A DNA stretch of 5,567 nucleotides, from contig JAILPF010000321.1 of NCBI GenBank assembly GCA_024699575.1, positions 1 to 5,567 of the forward strand, written 5' to 3'. This DNA is from Acetatifactor sp. GTDB taxonomy: Bacteria > Bacillota > Clostridia > Lachnospirales > Lachnospiraceae. The position numbers and the translations under genes are program-made. The notes beneath the pieces were generated by a model. The model was not told the origin of the DNA. It saw only the letters and a program-made list of their open reading frames with translations, and searched no databases. Below are positions 1 through 5,567 of this stretch, piece by piece (positions within the stretch are counted from its first letter, which is position 1; each line of letters begins with the position of its first letter).

Positions 1-92
1 CCCAAAATAAACGTTCCGGCAAGTATAAACGGAAGGAAGATAAACAGCACACATAACGAAAGGTTAAATCCGGTCAATTTGTTAACAACGAT
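1..92. repeat. Left arm of a 92-bp perfect inverted repeat (probable fold-back artifact)
   Basis: Every base from 1 to 92 is the reverse complement of bases 214 to 123, with no mismatch. Base 93 breaks the pairing, and the window edge cuts the other end, so the full arm may be longer. On the - strand the arm encodes the same YitT peptide as the right arm (beginning IVVNKLTG), without start or stop. Read on the + strand it has a TAA at 54-56 in the YitT frame and no plausible gene. It is therefore best treated as a duplicated, inverted copy of real coding sequence and not as the native upstream region of the YitT gene. I infer a library or assembly chimera; a genuine genomic palindrome cannot be excluded from the sequence alone. 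Confidence 0.95.
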
Positions 93-830
93 GCCATTGA
101 CTATGGGACAGCCGGTATTGCAATCGTTGTTAACAAATTGACCGGATTTAACCTTTCGTTATGTGTGCTGTTTATCTTCCTTCCGTTTATACTTGCCGGA
201 ACGTTTATTTTGGGCAGAACCTTCGGACTAAAGGCTTTGGTGGGCACTCTTTTCTATACAGTGGGACTGGCGCTTTTTGAGAGGATTCCATTTGAGCTGA
301 ATACAGAGCATTTCCTGGCAGTGGTGTTTGGAGGTGCAATTTTGGGTGCCGGATTGGCGCTGATTCTTAGAAACGGCGGATGTATTGACGGATCAGAGAT
401 ATTTGCCAACATTATTACCAAGAAGTTGTATGATATGACAGGCAAAAACTTTAGTATGACTTATATATTGATTGCTTTTAATGCCTGTGTTTATCTGGCT
501 GTGTTTATTCTGATAAACCGCAATGCGGCATTGCTTAGTCTGTTGGTGTATGTGGTGGCTACATCTATCGTCAACCAGTTTACCGATCATTTTGAGGCGA
601 TTAAGCAGGTGACTATTATTACCAAAGAATCGGATGAATTGGTGAAAACCATAAAAAAAGAGCTGAACAAAACCTGCACAATCATGAACTCTCAAGGGGC
701 GATTGCGGGAGAAAACAAGATGCTTATCTGCTATGTCAGCTATTTCGAACTGCAGAAGATGAAGGAAATCATTGCCAAAAACAAAGGAGTATTCAGTACT
801 GTTTCAACAATCGATGAGATTCTGAGATAG
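93..830 (+). CDS. YitT family membrane protein with C-terminal DUF2179 domain, 5'-truncated
   Basis: The frame is open from the fold-back junction at about base 93 to the TAG at 828-830, giving 245 visible residues; family members are usually about 280-300, so roughly 40 N-terminal residues are missing. The visible start, AIDYGTAGIAIVVNKLTG, fits the family motif near the end of the first membrane region (IDGGxxGIA-like). The TTG at 138 is internal and is not a real start. Hydrophobic segments lie near residues 19-40, 48-62, 74-92, 122-140 and 145-162. The loop RNGGCIDGSE (93-102) corresponds to the family's GGSTGGTD loop, in the variant with DGSE. Residues about 170-245 form the soluble DUF2179 domain, including GAIAGENKMLICYVS. 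The family is common in Firmicutes and its transport or signalling role is not established. It is the first gene of a tightly spaced + strand run. Confidence 0.9.
   Translation, partial: AIDYGTAGIAIVVNKLTGFNLSLCVLFIFLPFILAGTFILGRTFGLKALVGTLFYTVGLALFERIPFELNTEHFLAVVFGGAILGAGLALILRNGGCIDGSEIFANIITKKLYDMTGKNFSMTYILIAFNACVYLAVFILINRNAALLSLLVYVVATSIVNQFTDHFEAIKQVTIITKESDELVKTIKKELNKTCTIMNSQGAIAGENKMLICYVSYFELQKMKEIIAKNKGVFSTVSTIDEILR
123..214. repeat. Right arm of the 92-bp perfect inverted repeat
   Basis: This arm mirrors bases 1-92 across the 30-base spacer at 93-122. Unlike the left arm it sits in an uninterrupted coding frame that continues for more than 600 bases and matches the YitT family before, within and after the repeat. 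It is thus the native copy. Its 5' boundary (base 123) falls in the middle of a conserved membrane-protein segment and not at any gene or operon border. Confidence 0.95.
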
Positions 831-842
831 AAAGAGCTATAC

Positions 843-849
843 GGAGGTG
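843..849 (+). promoter_or_regulatory. Ribosome binding site that decides the GNAT start
   Basis: GGAGGTG is an extended match to the anti-Shine-Dalgarno sequence, 6 bases before the TTG at 856 (8 bases when measured from GGAGG). A GTG at 847 opens the same frame three codons earlier, but it lies inside this ribosome binding site and has nothing suitable upstream. The TTG at 856 is therefore the better start. Confidence 0.75.
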
Positions 850-855
850 GGTAGA

Positions 856-1374
856 TTGATTATTTTGCAGGATAAATTGGAAGAAAAATATCAGGAAGAT
901 GTCTGGAGACTTCTTTATGATGCAGACGAAGAGTTTATACCACCTTTGTCTGCAAGAGAGAAAACGACACAGACCAATCTTGGTTCCGGGACCGGAAAAA
1001 AGGGCGGACCGAAACAATACTTTGAACAGATGAAGACGCAGGCATTCGTTCTTTATGTGAGAGATGAGAAAGTGGTCGGATTCCTGACATACATCCCCAA
1101 TCATGTAATAGAAGTGCAGGATGCCCGGATTATTTGCGAATATATCTCCACAATCGTGGTGGCTCCTGATTGCAGAAATAAAGGAATTACCGGAAAGATG
1201 TATCAGGCTCTTATGGAGAATTGTACAGATAAGAATATTGCCACCAGAACCTGGTCGACCAATCATGCGCATATCCATCTGCTCGAGAAGCTGAGTTTTG
1301 AGCAGGTGCTGTGCATTAAGGATGACAGAGGCAAAGGAATTGATACTGTTTATTATATGAAAAAATGGGAATAA
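856..1374 (+). CDS. GNAT family N-acetyltransferase
   Basis: A 172-residue protein, the size of a single GNAT domain, which would transfer an acetyl group from acetyl-CoA to an amine; the substrate cannot be told. The central strand KVVGFLTYI (72-80) is followed by a beta strand ending IVVAP (100-104) and the acetyl-CoA pyrophosphate-binding turn RNKGITGK (107-114), a fair match to the R/QxxGxG/A motif with Thr at the last position. NHAHIHLLEKLSF (136-148) matches the late GNAT helix that usually reads Nxxxxx(Y)xxxGF, here with Ser instead of Gly. The N-terminal 60 residues are polar, with a GSGTGKKGGPK stretch (43-53). I chose the TTG start because a strong ribosome binding site precedes it; a GTG at 847 would add three residues. 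It begins 25 bases after the YitT stop, with no terminator between, so co-transcription is likely. Confidence 0.85.
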   Translation: MIILQDKLEEKYQEDVWRLLYDADEEFIPPLSAREKTTQTNLGSGTGKKGGPKQYFEQMKTQAFVLYVRDEKVVGFLTYIPNHVIEVQDARIICEYISTIVVAPDCRNKGITGKMYQALMENCTDKNIATRTWSTNHAHIHLLEKLSFEQVLCIKDDRGKGIDTVYYMKKWE

Positions 1375-1377
1375 ACC

Positions 1378-1381
1378 GGAG
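1378..1381 (+). promoter_or_regulatory. Ribosome binding site favouring the ATG at 1389
   Basis: GGAG sits 7 bases before the ATG at 1389. The in-frame ATG at 1365, inside the end of the GNAT gene, has only A-rich sequence (TATATGAAAAA) before it, so the downstream start is preferred. Confidence 0.6.
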
Positions 1382-1388
1382 AAACTTT

Positions 1389-2270
1389 ATGAAGAAAAGT
1401 GGAATTTGGAACAAAATAAAAGCGTATAAGTTACAGACACAGATTTGGATTGCCGCCTTGATGTTTGTAATCTTTCTCATATCGCTGGGAGCCTATCAGA
1501 TTCCCAATTTGCGGAAAAATGAGATTATCGGCAATATACTTCTGGCACTGTTTACTTCTTTGCTGGTAACGGTTTTTACCATGCTTGCAGATATTATTGT
1601 GAATTATCAGAGCCATAAGAACGAAGAGTATCTGGAAGATTTACAAGAGTTTGGCATCCAGAATCTTTTCCGGGATAAATATGAGGCATTGAAAGCACTT
1701 TTGGGCGACTGTGACAGAATGATCTGGATATCCGGATATCGATTAATTTTGACATGCAAGTTAAAGCAAGAGATATATGATGCTATCAAAAGGGGCGCTG
1801 ATGTCAAGGCTGTCATCTGCCCGCCTTGGGAAACGGCATTTCGTCTGGTTTACGGGGACAATGAGAAAGTGATGGACAATTATCTTCAAGTGTTCGAAGC
1901 CATGAACAGAGCAAGAAAAGAAGTGGGAAAAACAGAAGAACATTTACAGGTTATGTTTGTGAATAAGCCGATTTTCAGCGATACATACAGGGTGGACCAA
2001 AATCTGGTTACAGGACCGTATATGCATAACAAAGATGAAAAATATCACAGACTGATGGCTAAAGACTTTTTCTCCTACAATATTGTGCGACGGAGTAGTC
2101 TCTATCAGATTGTAAATGATGAATTTGAAACACTTTTCCATGAATCAATATGGAAATTAGACTGGACTCAATTTGAGCAGATATATCAAAAAATTGAGGA
2201 AGGAGACATGCGTGAGGCAGAGAAAATAGAAGCTTTGAAGAGCGCATGTGTAAAGTGTTTGGAGGAGTAA
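1389..2270 (+). CDS. Membrane-anchored protein with two helices and a degenerate PLD-like cytosolic domain, function unknown
   Basis: I do not recognise a named family. The 293-residue protein has two hydrophobic helices near residues 18-36 and 46-72, separated by a short polar turn, with about 220 hydrophilic residues after them, so most of the protein should be cytosolic. Residues 110-146 (RMIWISGYRL then AIKRGADVKAVICPP) resemble the first strand-helix-strand of phospholipase D-like domains, where an RGxxVxxL stretch is typical. Further on, H213-N-K215 followed four residues later by H220 looks like an HxKxxxxD motif whose Asp is lost, and NDEF (243-246) resembles the later NxE of that fold. 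Only one HKD-like site is visible, so catalysis is doubtful. It begins 14 bases after the GNAT stop and ends 22 bases before the ABC ATPase. A start at 1365 would give 301 residues and overlap the GNAT gene. Confidence 0.7.
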   Translation: MKKSGIWNKIKAYKLQTQIWIAALMFVIFLISLGAYQIPNLRKNEIIGNILLALFTSLLVTVFTMLADIIVNYQSHKNEEYLEDLQEFGIQNLFRDKYEALKALLGDCDRMIWISGYRLILTCKLKQEIYDAIKRGADVKAVICPPWETAFRLVYGDNEKVMDNYLQVFEAMNRARKEVGKTEEHLQVMFVNKPIFSDTYRVDQNLVTGPYMHNKDEKYHRLMAKDFFSYNIVRRSSLYQIVNDEFETLFHESIWKLDWTQFEQIYQKIEEGDMREAEKIEALKSACVKCLEE

Positions 2271-2280
2271 AAATAATAAT

Positions 2281-2285
2281 GGAGG
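2281..2285 (+). promoter_or_regulatory. Ribosome binding site of the ABC ATPase gene
   Basis: GGAGG lies 7 bases before the ATG at 2293, in the 22-base gap after the previous stop. The gap is too short to hold both a terminator and a promoter, which supports read-through from upstream. Confidence 0.7.
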
Positions 2286-2292
2286 AAAAGAG

Positions 2293-3231
2293 ATGAAACT
2301 CGAAGTAAAATCTATCAAAAAAAGTTTTGACAGCAAAGAAATACTTCATGGAATCAGCTTTGAGGTAGAGAGTGGAAAAGCACTCGGATTACTCGGAAGA
2401 AATGGTGCCGGTAAGACAACTACCATCCGTATTATCATGGATGTGTTTCACGCAGACTCCGGAGAGGTGCTTTTGGATGGGGCAACCTTTAAACCGGATG
2501 GCAGAAGATTCGGATACCTTCCGGAGGAGAGAGGACTTTATCCTAAACGAGTCGTCAAAGAACAGCTTACCTACCTTGGAATCTTAAGGGGACTTAGCAG
2601 AAAGGAAGCAGCTGCTAACACTGATAAATGGTTGAAGAGACTGGGCGTTGAAGAGTATACGAACAGAAAGCTCGATACCCTGTCGAAAGGTAATCAGCAG
2701 AAGGTACAGCTTGCGGCTACCCTGGTGGGAGAACCACAGATTGTCATTCTGGATGAGCCGTTTTCGGGATTAGATCCGGTGAACTCCCAGATTTTAAAGG
2801 ATGTTATTACAGAATTGATTCAGGAGGGAAGAATTGTTATATTCTCCAGCCATCAGATGAGTTATGTAGAAGAATTCTGTGAGGATATCGTGATAATCAA
2901 TCAGGGAGAAGCTGTCTTAAAGGGACATTTAGATGACATTAAGGCAGAGTTCGGAAAGGGAAGAAAGAAACTTTCTGCATTGAATTACAAGTTGGATGAG
3001 CTGGGTACACTACTGGAAGAAAAGATGACTGAATTAGTCAAAGTTGAGCGTATATCCAAACATCACGTGATTTTCGAGTGCGTGGGTGATACTTCCGATT
3101 GGGATATCCTTGATGCACTCAAGAGGGAGAATGTGGAGATTAAATCCTACGGAGCCTATGAACCTTCCCTGAATGATATTTTTGTCACCACTGTGGGTGA
3201 GGAAGCAGAGAAGGAGGACGAGGCAAAATGA
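2293..3231 (+). CDS. ABC transporter ATP-binding protein, NatA/YhaQ type
   Basis: The ATPase subunit of an exporter, working on the inner face of the membrane with the permease encoded next. All nucleotide-binding motifs are present in the 312 residues: Walker A GRNGAGKTT (35-43), signature LSKGNQQK (130-137, the form usual in this subfamily in place of LSGGQ), Walker B with catalytic Glu ILDEP (152-156, E155), D-loop SGLDP (158-162) and H-loop His187 (SSHQM). GYLPEERGLYPK (74-85) replaces the usual Q-loop Gln with Glu, which is typical of YhaQ-like proteins. Residues about 215-312 form the DUF4162-type C-terminal extension ending in SLNDIFV. B. subtilis YhaQ is of similar length, while NatA is shorter because it lacks most of this tail. 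Substrate (Na+, or a toxic or amphipathic compound) is not readable from the sequence. Its last codons overlap the permease start by 4 bases. Confidence 0.93.
   Translation: MKLEVKSIKKSFDSKEILHGISFEVESGKALGLLGRNGAGKTTTIRIIMDVFHADSGEVLLDGATFKPDGRRFGYLPEERGLYPKRVVKEQLTYLGILRGLSRKEAAANTDKWLKRLGVEEYTNRKLDTLSKGNQQKVQLAATLVGEPQIVILDEPFSGLDPVNSQILKDVITELIQEGRIVIFSSHQMSYVEEFCEDIVIINQGEAVLKGHLDDIKAEFGKGRKKLSALNYKLDELGTLLEEKMTELVKVERISKHHVIFECVGDTSDWDILDALKRENVEIKSYGAYEPSLNDIFVTTVGEEAEKEDEAK
3211..3217 (+). promoter_or_regulatory. Ribosome binding site of the ABC permease, inside the ATPase gene
   Basis: AAGGAGG lies 10 bases before the ATG at 3228, within the last codons of the ATPase gene. Together with the ATGA stop-start overlap (3228-3231) it indicates translational coupling of the two subunits. 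Confidence 0.7.
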
Positions 3232-4502
3232 AAAAACTGTTGGCAGTATTAAGATTTGAATTGGACAATTACTTTAAAGCTAAAACATTTATAGTATCTA
3301 CTGTTATTTTATGCCTGTTATCTGTCGGAATTATGTTTATTCCCAGAGTAATCGATACCTTCAAATCCGATGGGAATGACAATAACGTCATCGAAGGTGA
3401 AGTGACGGGCGACATTACAGATGACACCTCAAGCGACAATGGAGATTACACAATTTACGGTATCTGTGGAGACTTGGATGATATTAATCTGGATGATTTA
3501 AGACAGTATTTTTCCTGGGCACGTTTTCAGGTCTTTGACAGTGTACAGGACATGAAGGCAGATATTGCACTAGGGGATGAAGCAACCTGTGAAGCCGGAT
3601 TTGAGGTGATTTCTCCGGAAGAGTTTACTTATTATGTATACAACAAATCCATGTATGATGATGTGGAATATACCTTTTCCAATTATCTGCTGATGCAGGG
3701 CAAGCTGAAATACTGCGTGGAAAACGGACTGGATATGGAAGAATTCATGTCAGTGGAAACCAGGCAGATCAGCGCTAATGAAGAAATTCTGGGCAAAGAC
3801 AGCGCCAGCAACTATTGGTATTGCTATATGCTGGTCATCATTATCTTCATGTTGATTATCATGTATGGTATGCAGATTGCAAGCAGTGTCACCAATGAAA
3901 AAAGCAATCGTTCCATTGAAATTCTGGTGACGAGTACCTCCAGCACCGCGATTTTATTCGGAAAGGTTTTTGCCGGTGTTATTACCTCTGTATTTCAGGC
4001 AGGAACGGTGGGTCTTTCTTTGCTGGGCTCCTATCAGCTGAACAAGGATTACTGGGGTGGCGGACTTTCCATGCTGTTAGACATTCCTGCAGAGGTATTG
4101 ATTACTTTTGCTGTTTTCGGTATTGGAGGATTCCTGCTGTATGCATTCCTGTATGGTGCTTTGGGAGCACTCGTATCCAAGATTGAAGATTTGAATAAGA
4201 CTGCCGGAACGGCACAGATGATAATTATGCTGGTATATTTTATGGTGCTGTTCAATCTCACCAACGTGGATGGCATTGTGATTAAAATCTGCTCCTATCT
4301 TCCCATCAGTTCCTATAGCGCAATGTTTGCGAGAGTGGCCATGGGAACTGTGGAAACATGGGAAGTAGTGGTTTCGGCCGTACTTTTGTATGCATCCGTA
4401 ATCGGCATGGGATTTGTGGGCGGCAAGATCTTCAGAGATTCCACCTTAAGATACGGTCAGCCAATCAAGTTTTCGAATGCACTGAAGAGTCTGAAGAAAT
4501 AA
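3228..4502 (+). CDS. ABC transporter permease, NatB/YhaP type (ABC-2 family)
   Basis: The membrane subunit paired with the preceding ATPase. The 424 residues have the ABC-2 exporter layout: one helix near 21-40, a large extracytoplasmic domain (about 41-196), then a cluster of helices near 198-220, 243-266, 288-314, 328-345, 352-366 and 376-397. EKSNRSIEILVTSTSS (224-239), just after the second helix, is the hallmark coupling segment of NatB/YhaP-like permeases (EKxNRxxEVLLSS). Length is close to B. subtilis YhaP. The extracytoplasmic domain opens with an acidic and Asn-rich stretch (48-93) and holds cysteines at 80, 121 and 163. The start overlaps the ATPase stop by 4 bases. The 3' end overlaps the convergent antiporter gene by 38 bases, and no GC-rich hairpin with a T-tract follows the TAA at 4500-4502. 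Confidence 0.92.
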   Translation: MKKLLAVLRFELDNYFKAKTFIVSTVILCLLSVGIMFIPRVIDTFKSDGNDNNVIEGEVTGDITDDTSSDNGDYTIYGICGDLDDINLDDLRQYFSWARFQVFDSVQDMKADIALGDEATCEAGFEVISPEEFTYYVYNKSMYDDVEYTFSNYLLMQGKLKYCVENGLDMEEFMSVETRQISANEEILGKDSASNYWYCYMLVIIIFMLIIMYGMQIASSVTNEKSNRSIEILVTSTSSTAILFGKVFAGVITSVFQAGTVGLSLLGSYQLNKDYWGGGLSMLLDIPAEVLITFAVFGIGGFLLYAFLYGALGALVSKIEDLNKTAGTAQMIIMLVYFMVLFNLTNVDGIVIKICSYLPISSYSAMFARVAMGTVETWEVVVSAVLLYASVIGMGFVGGKIFRDSTLRYGQPIKFSNALKSLKK

Positions 4503-5567
4503 AGGTTTTAATAATAAGCAAAACAGCTATCATAATCACAAGTCCGGCGGGGAGAGCGATTACCCATGATTTCGCAAAGCCGGCGATAATATATCCGACA
4601 AAGGATACAGCTGCGGCGGTCAGTGCATAGGGAAGCTGTGTAGATACATGATAAATGTGTCTGCACTGTGCACCTGCGGAGGCCATAATGGTGGTGTCTG
4701 AGATGGGAGAACAGTGGTCTCCGCAGACAGAACCAGCCATGCAGGCGGAGATGGATATAATCATCAGTTCATTGTTGATATCACTGTGAAAGATACCTAC
4801 TACAATGGGAATCAACAGACCAAATGTACCCCAGGAAGTTCCTGTGGCGAAAGCTAAAAACGCTCCTATGATGAAGATGAATGCAGGGAGAAAAGACATG
4901 GTCATTCCGTTTCCGGTGATTTTTTCTACCAAGGAGGCCGCATACTCCGCTGCGCCGAGGGAATCGGTCATGCTCTTTAAGGTCCAGGCTAAAGTCAGAA
5001 TCAGGACGGCCGGTACCATGCTCTTAAATCCCTCCGGAATGGCATTCATACATTCCTTAAAACTTAAAACCTTTGTGGCTCTGTAAAAGATAACGGTGAG
5101 AAACAGTGCCGCCATAGAGCCGTATACCAAACCAATGGAAGCATCTGCATTGGCAAATGCATCTACAAAGGATTCACCGGTAAAGAAACCGCCGGTATAA
5201 ATCATACCAAGTACACAGCATACAATCAAAGCAATGATTGGCAATACTAGATGAATGACCTTTCCTCTGCCGGAAACCGGAGGGGTGGGTTGATCTTCAC
5301 ATCCGGTGATACTTGCCACATGTGCGGATGTGTGCTGTGTTTTTTTGTCAAATAACTCTTCTTCGGTCTGCCGCATGGGACCAAAATCAAATTGACTGAT
5401 TGTCAATGTTAACATCATGGCAATCGTCAAAAATGCGTAGAGATTATAGGGAATTGCCCGGATGAATAAGGTCAGTCCATTTGTGCCCTCCACAAATCCG
5501 GTTACCGCTGCGGCCCAGGAAGAAATGGGAGCGATGATACAAATCGGTGCAGCGGTTGCATCAATCA
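4465..5567 (-). CDS. NhaC-family Na+/H+ antiporter, 5' end beyond the window
   Basis: The - strand frame stays open to the window edge, so the GTG at 5491-5493 is internal. The codons upstream of it read DATAAPICIIAPISSWAAAV, a conserved stretch of the NhaC family (Na_H_antiporter, COG1757). About 366 residues are visible from 5565 to the TGA at 4465-4467. Family hallmarks include ATGTSWGTFG (240-249) and GDHCSPISDTT (282-292), both membrane-embedded and probably near the ion path. A polar loop of about 50 residues (58-105, from SQFDFGPMRQ on) separates helices, as in other members. The family exchanges Na+ for protons, but some members are malate-lactate antiporters (MleN), so the substrate is not certain. 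The gene converges on the ABC permease gene; its promoter lies to the right of the window. Confidence 0.92.
   Translation of the reverse strand, partial: IDATAAPICIIAPISSWAAAVTGFVEGTNGLTLFIRAIPYNLYAFLTIAMMLTLTISQFDFGPMRQTEEELFDKKTQHTSAHVASITGCEDQPTPPVSGRGKVIHLVLPIIALIVCCVLGMIYTGGFFTGESFVDAFANADASIGLVYGSMAALFLTVIFYRATKVLSFKECMNAIPEGFKSMVPAVLILTLAWTLKSMTDSLGAAEYAASLVEKITGNGMTMSFLPAFIFIIGAFLAFATGTSWGTFGLLIPIVVGIFHSDINNELMIISISACMAGSVCGDHCSPISDTTIMASAGAQCRHIYHVSTQLPYALTAAAVSFVGYIIAGFAKSWVIALPAGLVIMIAVLLIIKTFISSDSSVHSKT

Noticed and set aside
138..140. TTG as the start of the YitT-family protein
   Set aside because: The frame is open upstream and bases 93-137 encode residues that fit the family motif; there is no ribosome binding site before 138.
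1..214. Inverted repeat as insertion-sequence ends or an attenuator hairpin
   Set aside because: No transposase or target duplication is present, and the arms encode YitT protein sequence and not a regulatory leader.
2365..2535. Glu in place of the Q-loop Gln in the ABC ATPase as a sign of a dead enzyme
   Set aside because: The PEERGLYP form is normal in YhaQ-like ATPases, and all other catalytic motifs are intact.
4505..4524. GTTTT/AAAAC pair after the permease stop as a terminator
   Set aside because: The stem is five bases with only one G-C pair and a 10-base loop, and it lies in antiporter coding sequence.
4805..5086. Open frame on the + strand opposite the antiporter
   Set aside because: It is the shadow of a clearly conserved - strand gene, with no ribosome binding site or recognisable protein features.
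5491..5493. GTG as the start of the antiporter
   Set aside because: The frame continues to the window edge and encodes a conserved family stretch (DATAAP and SSW).

Overview
The window looks like part of a chromosome from a Firmicute of the class Clostridia, possibly a gut-type Lachnospiraceae. That placement is inference from moderate-to-low GC, strong GGAGG-type ribosome binding sites, a probable TTG start, and the gene families present (YitT with a DUF2179 tail, YhaQ/YhaP-type ABC exporter, NhaC-family antiporter). No rRNA, tRNA, CRISPR array, transposase or phage gene is visible.

Layout. Bases 1-92 are an exact reverse complement of bases 123-214, with a 30-base spacer. The right arm and spacer read through as normal YitT-family coding sequence, while the left arm is a backwards copy of it. 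The simplest explanation is a fold-back chimera at a contig end, which has removed the true 5' end of the YitT gene. Five genes then run on the + strand with very short gaps or overlaps: a 5'-truncated YitT-family membrane protein (93-830), a GNAT acetyltransferase (856-1374), an unrecognised protein with two membrane helices and a degenerate phospholipase-D-like cytosolic part (1389-2270), an ABC ATPase (2293-3231) and its membrane partner (3228-4502). The spacing suggests one transcription unit whose promoter lies outside the window. On the - strand an NhaC-family antiporter (4465 to beyond 5567) runs tail-to-tail into the ABC permease gene, and the two reading frames overlap by 38 bases.

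How they may work together. The ABC pair belongs to the NatAB/YhaQP class, some members of which export Na+ or amphipathic toxic compounds, and the convergent gene belongs to a Na+/H+ antiporter family, so an ion-homeostasis neighbourhood is plausible but unproven. The only gene without a clear family is the two-helix PLD-like protein, placed immediately upstream of the ABC exporter. No convincing new multi-gene system is evident. The most notable signals are the inverted repeat, which is probably technical, and the uncharacterised membrane protein.
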